Shown piece after piece: positions 23,695 through 47,210 of a stretch of 64,000 nt of DNA; position 1 is the stretch's first letter, and the number at the start of each line of letters is the position of its first letter. The DNA comes from Engraulis encrasicolus (taxonomy: Eukaryota > Chordata > Actinopteri > Clupeiformes > Engraulidae), in the NCBI RefSeq assembly GCF_034702125.1, contig NC_085867.1, positions 40,903,983 through 40,967,982 on the forward strand. Reading direction: 5' to 3'. A program made the position numbers and the translations under genes. The notes under the pieces are model-generated. The model was given only the letters and a program-made list of their open reading frames with translations, had not been told where the DNA came from and searched no databases.

Positions 23695-24600
23695 TATTTT
23701 GACCGCATTTCATTATTGACATTCAAGCACACATTATGGACATGAGGGAGTGTTCGTTTTTCGTTTGTTTGTTTTTTTTTTGTTTGTCTTTTTTTCTTTT
23801 ATGTTAATTGCTGGTTTGTTTTGTTCATAAATGGTAAATTATTGTACTTGAAGACTGAAGTATTTTCGAAAAGAAAACATTGTTTGTTTTTTTTAAATCA
23901 TGAGTTTTAATTTCCTTTGAAATGCACAGAGTGTGAATGGATAATTTTTGACATGAATGTGTGATCCTATGGATTTTCAGACAATTTAGATGTATTATAT
24001 TCTTTCAAATATTGAGATGAAATGAACGGACATTCATACTCCCCCACTCAGTTATTTCCAGTGAGCTCTGCTTTCTATGCTCAAATGAATCACTGTCCCA
24101 TCTCCAGCAGTGAAACCTGTGGTGAATGAAGCTTCCACGTGGAAGCCATATTGGAAAAAGATCACTATCACATGACGTGACCGAACATTCTGAATGTGTG
24201 TTTTGTATGACTGAAGTGTTTGAAAAAATAAGAACTATTTGCATAAACAGAACACAAACCAAAAAAATCAGTTTGTTTTACCTGTTTTGTTTGTCACGCC
24301 ACACCTATACATTCTTAAGTGATGAAAACTCTGTTGGCTTCTTGCAACTGTGATCACGCAGCATGAAGTGCATAAAACAAAATTTGACCTCTCATCACAG
24401 CAGATTTAAAATTACCATGTGACAAGGTTACAGGTTCATACCCCATACCACCTACCCATGGCTGAATTACCCTTGTGCAAGGCACCTACCGTAATAGTAC
24501 ATTGCTCCAGGGACTGCAATCAATACCCTCTACATAAATAAATATATTTCTTTGGATAAGAGATGCCAGCTAAGAGACTATTGTCATGTAAAACCAGCCA
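23695..24600 (+). other. lman1: lman1 3' UTR and flank
   Basis: T-rich sequence with tgtttgtttt runs follows the stop codon. No AATAAA is seen until about 24530, where it lies inside a reverse copy of the common fish repeat (24421-24597), so the true polyadenylation site is uncertain. No other exon is seen here. Confidence 0.5.
24421..24597. repeat. Common fish interspersed repeat, reverse copy
   Basis: 'cttgtgcaaggcacctacc', 'attgctccagggactgcaat' and 'ctttggataagagatgccagct' are the reverse complement of the copy at 12001-12218. Confidence 0.65.
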
Positions 24601-24969
24601 ACCAGGAATGACTAAATCATAAAATGACTGAAGACAGAACCGCTGACAGTTCTGACTGGGCCCGGGAGAGTCATCTGACTTTGGCTCAACTTTCATTTCA
24701 TTCTTCCTCTAATACTGTAGCATATTGATAACATCATAGCTATCTATTATTTTTATATTCAGTACAGAATCCAGTGACTGGCTTTCACCTTAATTGCCAA
24801 CCATCTCCACCCCTTTCCTTCAATCCACCATCTGACTGTACGGCGGATTACATGGCATAGTGCAGTGTAGCTCTGCCGCCAACAAATATGCTGCCACATC
24901 TGTTACCTGCTACACTTAAAATTCTCACACAATGTCAGACTTTTCACAGGCGCAGATATTTAATTCCTC

Positions 24970-24972
<3 letters not shown>

Positions 24973-25052
<80 letters not shown>
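24973..25052. repeat. (CT)n microsatellite
   Basis: An uninterrupted 80-bp CT tract. Confidence 0.98.
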
Positions 25053-25054
<2 letters not shown>

Positions 25055-25709
25055 CATCTCTGAAGCTGGATCTCTGGTAGTGGTAGTAGTAGTCCAGCAG
25101 ACGTTAGCCAAACAAACTAGTAGTCAAGTAGAGGTTAATGAAAGTACAAATGACTGACACGGTTTCAAGCCTGCACATCTAACTGTCTAACCTGGGAGCA
25201 GTACCAAATAAGCACAGACAAGAAAAAAAAATATATACATTTTTGCCAGGATTTTTTTTCCCCCCACCTTCATTTTTATTTTTTGCACAATGACATTTCA
25301 TTTCAATTTATTTATTTATCTATTTTATATTCTATTCATTAGGAGGCCAACTCTTTCAAGAGGGATGATGTTCAAAATGGCCACAGAGGCATCACAGCCA
25401 ACAGTTTGGCATTGAGTTTGTCCATTTAATTTTTTTGTCAGTTGCAGGGCTTGAGTAGCCATAGAGATCCTACAAGGCAAATGCCCGGTGGGCCCCTTGT
25501 GTTTATGGGTCGACCCTCCCACAGCGACAGTGGTGGTCAACATAGCTATGTTACTTGATGGCTTGTGATCTAAATTATGGGTGAGGGGGGCTGGTTTAAA
25601 TCTAATATGCCTTCACCGTATATTGGTCCCAGACCAGCACTAGACAGTTGCTTTCAAGCAACATGGGTTTTTGTTTTTTTCCCCCTAAGGCTTTTTTGCC
25701 TTTACTTTT

Positions 25710-25812
25710 CGCTGTTCTTTCTTTAATAACGACGTTTCGGTACTAGACCTTCATCAGGCAATTGATGAAGGTCTAGTTCCGAAACGTCGTTATTAAAGAA
25801 AGAACAGCAAAA
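25710..25812. repeat. Near-perfect hairpin with 46-nt arms
   Basis: gctgttctttctttaataac ... ccttcatca pairs with tgatgaagg ... gttattaaagaaagaacagc; the loop is ggcaat and one 7-nt block (ggtacta/tagttcc) is mismatched. The arm contains cgaaacgtcg, a word shared with the hairpin in lman1 intron 12. Confidence 0.95.
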
Positions 25813-26198
25813 TGGTCAGTGTGCAGTAGTTTCTTTAAGTTGTTGCTGAGTGACCCATGGGCCATCTCCGACGCACCTGCCAGCTGAGGTGTGCGAAAAA
25901 AGTCGAAGTTTAACGTTGCCTTTACTTTTTTTTTTTTAAACTTTATTTTTATTGACGTTCCACTTCAAATAAAAAAACAATTTACATACATGTTTATTCT
26001 TCATACAATGGGTAGCTTAATATACTTAATCTATGTACATGTATATATTCAAATATATTATATTAAAGTAAAATAAAACAGATGATTTTTTAAACAAAAA
26101 TAAGTTAACAAAAAAAAATACAAGAACATTAAGGAAGGGCCTATTTAACAATGGGGTGTTTAGTAACTATGGTATGAAGTATAAAAATTACATTGCGT

Positions 26199-26714
26199 TC
26201 ACATTTCTGTATAATGTATCCATATTACCCAGTTTCTTTCATACAACTCTTTTTTCAGTTTCAATTTGTATGTCATCTTTTCCATCCCTTGAATTTCCTT
26301 AATTATAGAAACCCATTGCCCTTTACTTGGTGTGTCCGGTTTCAACCAGTTTTTTGTAATGGACTTTTTGCTTGCAATGAGAAGTATTTTAACCAAATAT
26401 TGGTCTTCAAAAGATACAGATTCTTCCAAGTGACCAAGATAAAGAATCTTGCAAGTAAAAGGGACATTGTAACCCAAAACCCCACACAAGACCTCATGTA
26501 CTTGACACCAAAATGGTTCTAGTGTCTTGCAACTCCAAAAAATGTGTGTGTGATGTGGTGCCATTTCTCCGCATTTTCTCCAGCATTGTAGTTGCTGCGA
26601 GATCTGTTTGCTTGCTATTTGGGGAGTGATAAAAAAGCGGATCTGATTTTTCCAAGCAAATTCCCTCCATTTATGTGATTGTGTTGTAGTTTGATGATTT
26701 TTCCACATATCAAA
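26199..26714 (-). pseudogene. L1 ORF2 C-terminal block
   Basis: About 170 open codons include FAWKNQIRFFITPQIASKQ and the block QCWRKCGEMAPHHTHIFWSC, which has the Cys/His spacing typical of L1-clade C-termini. The upstream part of the same protein lies at 28203-28596 beyond an inserted element. Confidence 0.85.
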
Positions 26715-26718
26715 CCAG

Positions 26719-28199
26719 GGGTGCGTTCCCGCAATGTTAGCTTTGAACTACAGACGTACTTTGTAGTTATCTACTTACTTCAAGGCGAAATCCGTGCATT
26801 TCTCGAAACCTTACTATTCCCACAGTAAGCCAAAAGTAGTGCGGCTGCTTTCCTGAGTCCACACCGCTACTTACTTTCTTGGCATTGCAGTGCGTGACCA
26901 AAGAAGCAACAAGAGATATGCATGATTGCTGAGTCATGATTCAGCTGTTTCCTCCTAAATTCAGTGCGTGAAGTAGAAAGCAATAATGTACAACCACCAC
27001 CAGCACATTTGATTGGATGTCACGACACCGTGACTCCGCTGTTTCCTCCACAACACACCTTGTAATTTCTTTGTGAAAAAACACGGCCGTGGCATTACAA
27101 TCTGACACCATCCGCACCAATAATGCAGTATTATCTGCATGCCGACCGATTGGATTTCGTTTCATTCCGAGGTGTAATTTGTAAAATATTTGGACAATAA
27201 AGTTGTGGTTACTCCCAGAAAATCGTCTGTTTTTAAAGTGTCATATCCCTGAGAAATTTTCGCGTAGATTTCATTCCATAGCCTAGTGGTATTCACGCTT
27301 GCATCCCAATGGGAAAACAGAAGCCACACCGGTTCGAATCCACATGGTTACAGTGCCACAATTTTGGAAATATCTGGCAGAAATAGATAATTTATGTTGT
27401 GCATTACCAACACACACGTGCAGCCAAGGGAAAATGTGTTACACTGTAGGGTCCAAAACACGATTTCACGAGTTGTTGTCAACATGCTGCACACTGGTTT
27501 CGAACCCGCGTGGCTCGCGTCTTCCCATTGATAGGCAAGCGTAAATACCCCTAGGCTATGAAATGAAATTCGCGCCAAAAAAATTTAAATAGTTGACACG
27601 TAATCCAGCGCATTTCCGGGAGAAACCAATACTTTCTTATCTAAATATTTCACAAATTACACATCGAAATGAGACGCAATTCAATCGGCATACAGCTAAA
27701 AGTATATTATTAGTGTGGGATTCATCAGATTCCAAGGATATGACGGTTTTTTTTCACGAACAAATGACATGACGTGAATTTGTGTTCTGAACACTCTCAC
27801 AGCTGTATCATCACTTTGTGTGCATGTCGATTGATTTTCATCGCTTTTGCACCACAGGATTAAAAGATATTGACACATTTGTGGTCAAATATGTACTACA
27901 AGTTTAGCTAATGGGTGGAGTCACGCTCTGAAGTAGACTAGCGCTGTGTGTTACTTGGGGTGGCTGAGGTGATGTCTGGACTCAATGGATCTACTCCAGC
28001 TGTACTTCAACTTCACTGTCCAGATACGGATAGGAGGCACCTCACTTTCAAAGTCACCACTACTTCAGAGTGCACATTACTCCAAGCAGTAGTTACTTTG
28101 TGTGCTAACGTTCGAGACACAAGAGTTAGCAACTTTTATAGTATTTACTATGCAACATTGCTAACAAACTAGCTACTTCGCACTTTGAGAATCGCACCC
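26719..28199. mobile_element. 1.5 kb Harbinger-like foldback carrying two inverted tRNA-like modules
   Basis: Ends are GGGTGCG and CGCACCC with CAG on both flanks (26716-26718, 28200-28202), the CWG-type 3-bp duplication of PIF/Harbinger elements. The two halves are imperfect inverted copies over much of the length: 'ggtgtaatttgtaaaatattt' near 27171 pairs with 'aaatatttcacaaattacac' near 27644. Each arm holds a tRNA-like A box and B box (TAGCCTAGTGG 27279-27289 with GGTTCGAATCC 27331-27341; on the minus strand TAGCCTAGGGG and GGGTTCGAAACC at about 27558-27497). No transposase frame is present. Confidence 0.8.
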
Positions 28200-28202
28200 C
28201 AG

Positions 28203-28596
28203 GTCTCATCTAGAATTTCCTCCTCCAATTCTTTTTCCCATTTAGATTTGACGTATATTGTGGAGTGCTTCCCACTTCCCAATATACATAGATAGAGTTT
28301 TGAGATTGCTTTGGGGGTAAATCTCTGGTAAGATGTTACAAACATGTTAATGAGGGGATGCACCTCATCTTTTTTAATCTCTTTTAGGTAGTAGTCCCTC
28401 ACTTGCAGATACCTAAATAGGTCTGCATTTGCTAAACCAAATACGTCTTTCATTTCTTGAAAGCTAACCATATTCCCCTCCTTTGTAATGGTACACATTG
28501 CAGTTATACCTTTGTCTACCCAGTATTTGTACGTTGTGTCAATGGATCCTGGAGTAAATTTCTTGTCATGTGCAATCCGTTTTAAAAGGCCTAGCG
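28203..28596 (-). pseudogene. L1 ORF2 middle block
   Basis: The open frame includes LLKRIAHDKKFTPGSIDTTY, YWVDKGITAMCTITKEGN, FGLANADLFRYLQVRDYY and KWEKELEEEILDETW, in the style of fish L1 ORF2 between the reverse transcriptase and the C-terminal knuckle. It is bounded by inserted transposons on both sides. Confidence 0.85.
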
Positions 28597-28792
28597 CAAA
28601 GGTGGCTAACCCGCGGCTCTCGAGCCGCATGCGGCTCTTTGCCTGGTGACTTGCGGCTCTTGCGTTCATGTCCAAGTTTGTGTTTAGGCTACGTCTTATA
28701 GAAAATATGCATTGGAATTGCGCGCACAAAGTTGATGGCAAATACGTGTCCTGTGGTCTTGGTACTATAGAAGGCCTTGCCTAAATGTGTCC

Positions 28793-30463
28793 CAGGCTTT
28801 CCCCCAGCGCTTTCTTATCAAGGCGGCCGCCTTGACTAAACCCCACCCCCGCCTTGGCTACGTTCCCAAAAAAAAAAAAAAAAAAAATGCGTCCGAGGGC
28901 AAAAAAAAAAAAAAAACTTGTAAAAAAAAAAAGTTGTAATGCATGTTCAAGCGCAGGCACTAGGACAACATCGGTTGGACTAAATTGTGACACCTAGTGG
29001 TCGGATTTATTACTACGCCATGTGTGTCCAGAATTACTTTTCTAAAGATAGCGTTTTGTTTCCTTGGAAACGGACGCGGTTTATGTGTTACGCATACGCT
29101 ATTTGACTCGGGTTTGCATTATTATGGATGAATTTCTAATCTTGACATTCTAATGGACAATCTGTGCGAGTTTCAAAATGCGTTTTTATGTAACATGGGA
29201 GTAAAATGTGTTAACAGTACGCCCGTCTGGGATTTGTTAGCTAGTTCGCTAGTTAGCTAGCAAGTAAGTTAGCAGAAATAAACTCTCTCTGGTAATAGAT
29301 ATTAGAATCGATCTGTCTCAATGGCCCAAGCATAAACAAAGAAACACCAGGATTTGGATGTAATGCTATAGTATCAGCAATTTGTCAAAGCAAAACATTC
29401 TGAGAACATTCACAGAACCAGTTCATTATATCCACAGTCTTGAGTGTCGGCAAATCTTTCCACTTTTGACATGATGTAGGCTAGTGTAGAGACCTAGCAC
29501 TTGCTAGCTAACTAGCGGGCCAGCTAGTTTAACAAATCCCAGACGGGATGTAAACACATTTACTCCCATATCACATAAAAACACATTATGAAATTCGCAT
29601 AGATTGTCCATTAACATGTCAAGATTAGAAATTCATCCATAATAGTGCAAAACCGAGTCAAATAGCGTATGCGTAACACATAAACCGCGTCCGTTTCCAA
29701 GGAAACAAAACGCTATCTTTAGAAAAGTAATTCTGCACTTAAAGTGGGCTACCTTCGGATTGGTAGATGCTAGGAAAATACCGCTTTCAGTTATGGAAAG
29801 CTGAGGTTCTCAGCTTTTAAACAAGTCCAATGGTGTGTCTTTAGGTATAATTAAAAATATTCTGTGTCAGATCGAAAAAATGAAGTTTTGGATGGGTTTC
29901 AATGGCTCCAAGCCCAGGTTGTCCACCAGCAGCGGTAGATCACCACCAGGGGCAGCACTATGACGTCAGCAGCAACCCAAGAATTAGCATAAATGGGCCA
30001 CCAGTATGGCAGTTTAATTACAACAGGGCACTGGAACTCTTTTTTGAAAAACCGAGAAGGATGGCCTGCAAGGACAAGACTTGCAAAATGTGCCATAGGT
30101 AGTCATAGGTAGCCAGTCAATTTTGCACTCCATTTGGTTTCTCTTTTTCATTAATGTAAACAACCTGCACTGCACTTTTTGTTACATTTTTCTTTTCAGC
30201 TTCTGTAAATAGTTTTGATATGGCAGGTCAATAAATACATATTTTCCAGTTCTACACAGCTTTGTTATTATTCAAACCCCCCCCCCCCCCAACCCCCGAA
30301 ACAGTATTCGTGCCGTGCGTGACATCAAACCCCGCCAACACCTCCCCCCGCGTGACATCGCGAGTGGCGCCGCCCCACCCCCCCACCCCCCCCGGCACGC
30401 CGCCCCCCAGGGACAGACTCGAAGCCTCACCACCTTGACTAACCAATTTTCTGGGGGAAACAC
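28793..30463. mobile_element. Inner hAT-like element
   Basis: AGGCTTTCCCCCAG at the left and (reverse) GTGTTTCCCCCAG at the right mark the ends. TGTGTCC flanks both sides (28786-28792 and 30464-30470). 'aaggcgg...ccttgact' near both ends is also shared in inverse. Inside lie poly-A runs, G/C-rich runs and a large inverted repeat (29029-29735). Confidence 0.7.
29029..29735. repeat. Large inverted repeat, arms about 236 nt
   Basis: 29029-29264 (gaattacttttctaaagata ... tagctagcaag) is closely complementary to 29500-29735 (cttgctagct ... tatctttagaaaagtaattc), with a spacer of about 235 nt. Differences are few and scattered. Confidence 0.92.
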
Positions 30464-30687
30464 TGTGTCCTGAATGATCACGTTGGTGCGTGACATTTGT
30501 TACTGCAAATACAAGACGTGATTTAAGCCTATGTTCTAAAAATAGCGCTTTCAAAACCGCGTCTTTCGCTGACTAGACAACATAGCGGCAAAAATGTTTT
30601 AACCTGAAAGATTTGGCCATCACTCCTCAATAAGAAAATGTGCTGTCCATATTTGTAGATTCTATCGCTCGGATATGGCGGTTATAA

Positions 30688-31182
30688 ATGTGCAAACTAT
30701 GTGAAGAGAAAGGCGTCTGGAGCAGAGATGCGCCGAGAATCTCTGTCCTGCGTAGCCAGCTCGGCGCTCTGTTAGGAGGAGTGTTCATGGCTATTGACCC
30801 GAATGTGAAATTATGTTTTTGGTTTAAAATAGTCTTATTTTCGCGGGCTATAGACAAAATAGCGCCATACATAATGTTCTATCCTGGTTTTCGCTGTGAA
30901 TGTCGGCCGTGGTCTATCAGCCATTGTCAAAGCGGTGCGGGCAGACAGCGTGCAGGTGGGAAACAATTTCAATCCACTTGTCGCTTGTCCGCGCTCAGTT
31001 TAGTCTCAAAAAGAAAACTTTGGGTTTTCCCCTGGCCGACTGCAGCACCCGCTGAAACATTAATGTGTAAAATGAACGGCGATTTGACGAACCACCTTGT
31101 TTTGGATGGTGTCGTCAGACATCCAATGATCATCGGAGCGCAAGAAAGCGGTGCCTGTGCGCCTAACCCCCGAATGAGCTAA
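30688..31182 (+). other. Unrecognised 164-codon open frame inside the hAT-like element
   Basis: The frame runs from MCKLCEEKGVWSRDAPR to GACAPNPRMS. I see no domain, membrane segment or family signature. It spans part of an imperfect direct repeat, is located inside a nested transposon, and is probably a chance frame or remnant. Confidence 0.25.
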
Positions 31183-31450
31183 GAGAGGCGGAGAATCTCT
31201 GTGCCGCGTTACTTCGTGCTCTGTTATAACGAGTGCTCATGGAAATTATGCTGAGAAACGTGTTTTATTAAAATATGAAAGAATTTATGAACATAATTTT
31301 GACCTGTGTACCCTTGTATTTTATTTTTATCTTGAAAAACCCTTTCCCCCCCAAACAATTGAAGCAGTAAAAAAAAGGGGGAGGGGGGGTTATCTTATAT
31401 TCAGGATTGTAGTCAGGCCATTAAGTTGGAGTGTAACATCAATCTGACAC

Positions 31451-31620
<170 letters not shown>

Positions 31621-32655
31621 GTGTGAGAAAAGAAGAGATGGTTGTGTAGCCTATTCTGGTCTGTGGTGCGAGAAGGATGGGTGATGCCCATCTTGGTGGG
31701 CGCATCTTTATATGCCCGCGTGATGTTTGTGTGCCGATGTGGCTCTTTGCTGTGACACATTACAAAATGTGGCTCTTGGTCTCCGACTGGTTGGCCACCC
31801 CTGGCATAGCCCATCATCAAATTTTAAGCGTTTTACAACAGAGTGCCATGTATCTAAAGTAAACAATGTTATTGGATCCATCTCTTGCCTAACTTGGAGG
31901 GGGAGCGCCCTCTCACCAATAAACGTTTGAATAGGGCATGTGTAACTATTTGTTTCTATATCTTTCCAATGAGCAACAAAGTTAGTACAGCACAAATTCA
32001 ATAGTGGACGGATTTGAGCTGCAGTAAAATACTCTCTTAAGTTTGGAAGTGCCAGTCCCCCCCTGAACTTGGGTAATTGAAAAGTGGTAAAGCGCACTCT
32101 AGGTCTTTTTCCCTCCCAAATAAATCTAGATATTAATTTGTCCCACTTAGTAAACTGTGTTTGTGGAATTTGTATTGGAAGTGATTGATATAGGTATAAT
32201 AGCCTGGGTTGGATATTCATCTTAACTACATTGATCCTGTCGGTTAGGTCCATAGGGTAAGTGGACCAACGTTCCATATCTGACCTTATCATATGATTGA
32301 CCTCATCATAGTTATTTTTATATAAATCAGAGGGATTTTTAGTAATATTTACTCCAAGATACTTGATCGAGTTGGCTTCCCAATTTAGTTTATGTTCTTT
32401 GAGTTCAGGTGAGGGAGTGGTGTGAAACAGAAGGGTCTGTGTCTTTGACATATTAAGTCTGTACCCAGAGCAGTCACCAAATCTTTCCAGGATCTGTAAC
32501 AGCCTACCAAAGTGACTGACAGGATCTTTCAAATATATCAAAACGTCATCAGCAAAGAGACTAATCACATGTTTTTTATGATTAATTTCCACTCCACTCA
32601 ATAGTATGTCTTCCCTAATCATTTGGGCTAAGGGTTCATTGTTGCCTTTACTTTT

Positions 32656-32800
32656 GACAGGGTAGTGGAGGAGGGACAGGAAATGAGTGGGGAGAGAGAG
32701 ACAGGGAACTAAGGATCGACAAAATGACCCGGGTCGGAATCGAACCCGGGTCACCGGCGTAGTAACCCAGTGCCCTACTGTTAAGCCACGACTGGGCCAA
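32656..32800 (-). repeat. tRNA-derived SINE
   Basis: Read on the minus strand it begins GGCCCAGTCGTGGCTTAACA and has a B-box GGTTCGATTCC (plus 32736-32746), followed by a 'cctgtctctctctccccact' tail. The tail abuts the right target duplication of the L1 insertion, so the L1 inserted at or beside this SINE tail. A tail fragment of the same family is at 12930-13000. Confidence 0.85.
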
Positions 32801-33097
32801 GCAACATGTTTTTGTTACATTGACTACCATTGGCAATGGGACGTGTTTCCAATCTGGCTGTGCACAACCTGCAGTTTTCAGAGTGAGAAGTCCGCACACT
32901 TAGAATCCTTTTTTTGTATTTTATTTTTTCATGGCAGGATAACGTTTCAACCTCAACAGTCTTCTTCAGATTGAATCTGATGATCAATTCTCTCCTTCAA
33001 CTGTGCACAACCTGAGTGGAGTGGGGATAGAGCGACTTGCGGTCCAGCAATGCTTGACATGTGAATAGAGGAGGGCAGGAGATGCTGGGCTGCGCTG

Positions 33098-33222
33098 GGG
33101 TGCATTTCTCGAAAGCGTAGTTGCTAACTACGGTAGCTACTTTGTTGGTTGCAATACACTTTACCATTGGCAACTACCCAAGTTGCTAACTGTTAACAAC
33201 TACGCTTTTGAGAAATGAACCC
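33098..33222. mobile_element. 125-bp Harbinger-like MITE hairpin
   Basis: GGGTGCATTTCTCGAAAGCG and the reverse of CGCTTTTGAGAAATGAACCC form the ends, and 'tagttgctaacta' is complementary to 'agttgctaactgttaacaacta'. CTG and CAG flank it (CWG class, not identical). The ends resemble those of the element at 26719-28199. Confidence 0.8.
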
Positions 33223-33414
33223 CAGGGGTCTCTTCCCCGCTCTACTCTCTCCATCACCCCTCGCTGAGATGGACAATGGCCAAGGGGCCAGGGGGACACA
33301 GAGCCACAACAGAGCTACACAGCCGTAGCAGATAAACAGTGGGATAATCCCTATGGGCGTTCTCCCTCCCTCCCTCTCTCTCTGTCTCCCTCCCTCCCTG
33401 TCCCTTCCTTCCTT

Positions 33415-33494
<80 letters not shown>

Positions 33495-33621
33495 CCTCTC
33501 TGTCACTGTCCATACCTGTCTCTCACTCCTCCCTTCCTCACTCCTCTCTCTTGTCACTCTTCATATCACTCTATCATTCCCCCACCTCCTCCCTCCCTAC
33601 CTCTCTTCCCCCCCTGCATAG

Positions 33622-33653
<32 letters not shown>

Positions 33654-34096
33654 TGCTCCCCATCTCCCCCTCCCTCTGTCTCTCTGGGTTAAGGCGTATA
33701 CATGGAAATCTCTGTACGAGAGAGGCTGAGAGGACAGTATGGCCGCCCGGCCGGCCACATCGTATTGGCTGGTGGCTGCCTTAGTCTAAGGTGATTAAAG
33801 GCCTGAGTGGGCGTTAACAAGTGGCCCTGTGACGTGACGGCACAGGCAAGGGGGGGAGAGCGTGCCAACCTACTTTTTTTTCAAAAAGCCCCCACCAAAA
33901 TATTCATAGTGACTTTTGCAGTGGACCCAAGCACAAACTTTTGAAAAGATGAACACATTTTCCATTAGTTTGAAAAGCAAACCACACCGTCCACTGTTTT
34001 GGGAGTGGGAATATAAATCGATGAGATGACAGACTAGCACAGAGCCATCTGCCTCTCAGCATAGCGGAGTGGGGAGGTTTAATCCAGATTACAGCC
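33223..34096. other. Pyrimidine-rich intergenic stretch
   Basis: From 33360 to 33685 the plus strand is almost wholly C/T, with a (CT)n core at 33416-33490 and a smaller one at 33627-33653. After 33690 the sequence is mixed. No exon is seen. Confidence 0.7.

Positions 34097-34097
<1 letters not shown>

Positions 34098-34147
<50 letters not shown>
34098..34147. repeat. (GT)n microsatellite upstream of cplx4
   Basis: About 24 GT units, 255 bp before the cplx4 start codon. Confidence 0.97.
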
Positions 34148-34151
<4 letters not shown>

Positions 34152-34402
34152 GTTTTTCTTTTTTTAGTGTCGCCTCACAGTCGTCAGTAGTGCCCTTGAC
34201 AAACAGATAGGCGGCAGGTTGCTTGACTAAGGTGTATGGTTTTTGCAGAAGAAAAACAGGGGAAAAAACCAAGGAGGCCGTAACAAAGCTAGCAGAATTT
34301 TTCTGTTGAATTTTTCAGGGGACTCCCACATCCCACTATTTTGAATCCACCTTTGAATCGGTGCGGGTTCTCATAGGGAACGACTAGAAAAACAACGACA
34401 AA

Positions 34403-46667
<12,265 letters not shown>

Positions 46668-47210
46668 AGATAAAGGGAAGAAAGACAAAAAAAACGAGTG
46701 AGGTGGAGAACGGTGGAAAAAAGCTACTAAAAAGTTGAAAATGTAAAAGATAACAGAGAAACAAAGAAAAAAAACAGTTAACCATTCATAAGGGAATCAT
46801 AACATAATAAAAAGTCTGTTTTGGGCTCGAGAAATGTTGTTTTTCGCAGGGTCAGAGGCACATGCTTCTTTAATTCTCCCCTTTTTTCTTTGATCAGTGG
46901 TGGTTTGGTTCGGTTTGCTGGTTGTGTGGATCGGCCTTATAAGCTGACCTCACCAGAGCCTATTTATTTGCCCAGAGATTACTTCTGTCTCTGAGTCGTT
47001 GTGTCCATGAATGTGCACCTATGTACACCCCTCAGTCATCCTGTGGGATAGAGTTTTGTATGTGATGTATGAATTAATAAAAACATGTCTTAGAGTTGTT
47101 GCTCCTTCCTTTTCCAGTTTCTTTCCGTCCTCGAAACCTAAGAGTCCCATAAAAGAAACAAGTTCAGTTACGACATTTGGGGGAAAAAAACATTGAGGAA
47201 TAATAAAAGA
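46668..47210 (+). other. cplx4: cplx4 3' UTR
   Basis: Adenine-rich sequence follows the stop. AATAAA-type signals occur near 46807, 47074 and 47203, any of which could end the transcript. Confidence 0.6.

Noticed and set aside
27279..27341. A functional tRNA gene
   Set aside because: A and B boxes are good, but a clover-leaf with paired acceptor stem is not evident and an inverted copy lies in the same transposon, so it is a tRNA-like module.
28781..28993. Phe-rich minus-strand frame
   Set aside because: It results from poly-A runs inside a transposon.
31708..32754. 348-codon minus-strand frame as a host gene
   Set aside because: FADDVLIYL and following motifs identify it as L1 reverse transcriptase, truncated and interrupted.
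33353..33784. 143-codon Ser/Leu/Pro frame
   Set aside because: Produced by the CT-rich tract. It has no start or splice context and no family.
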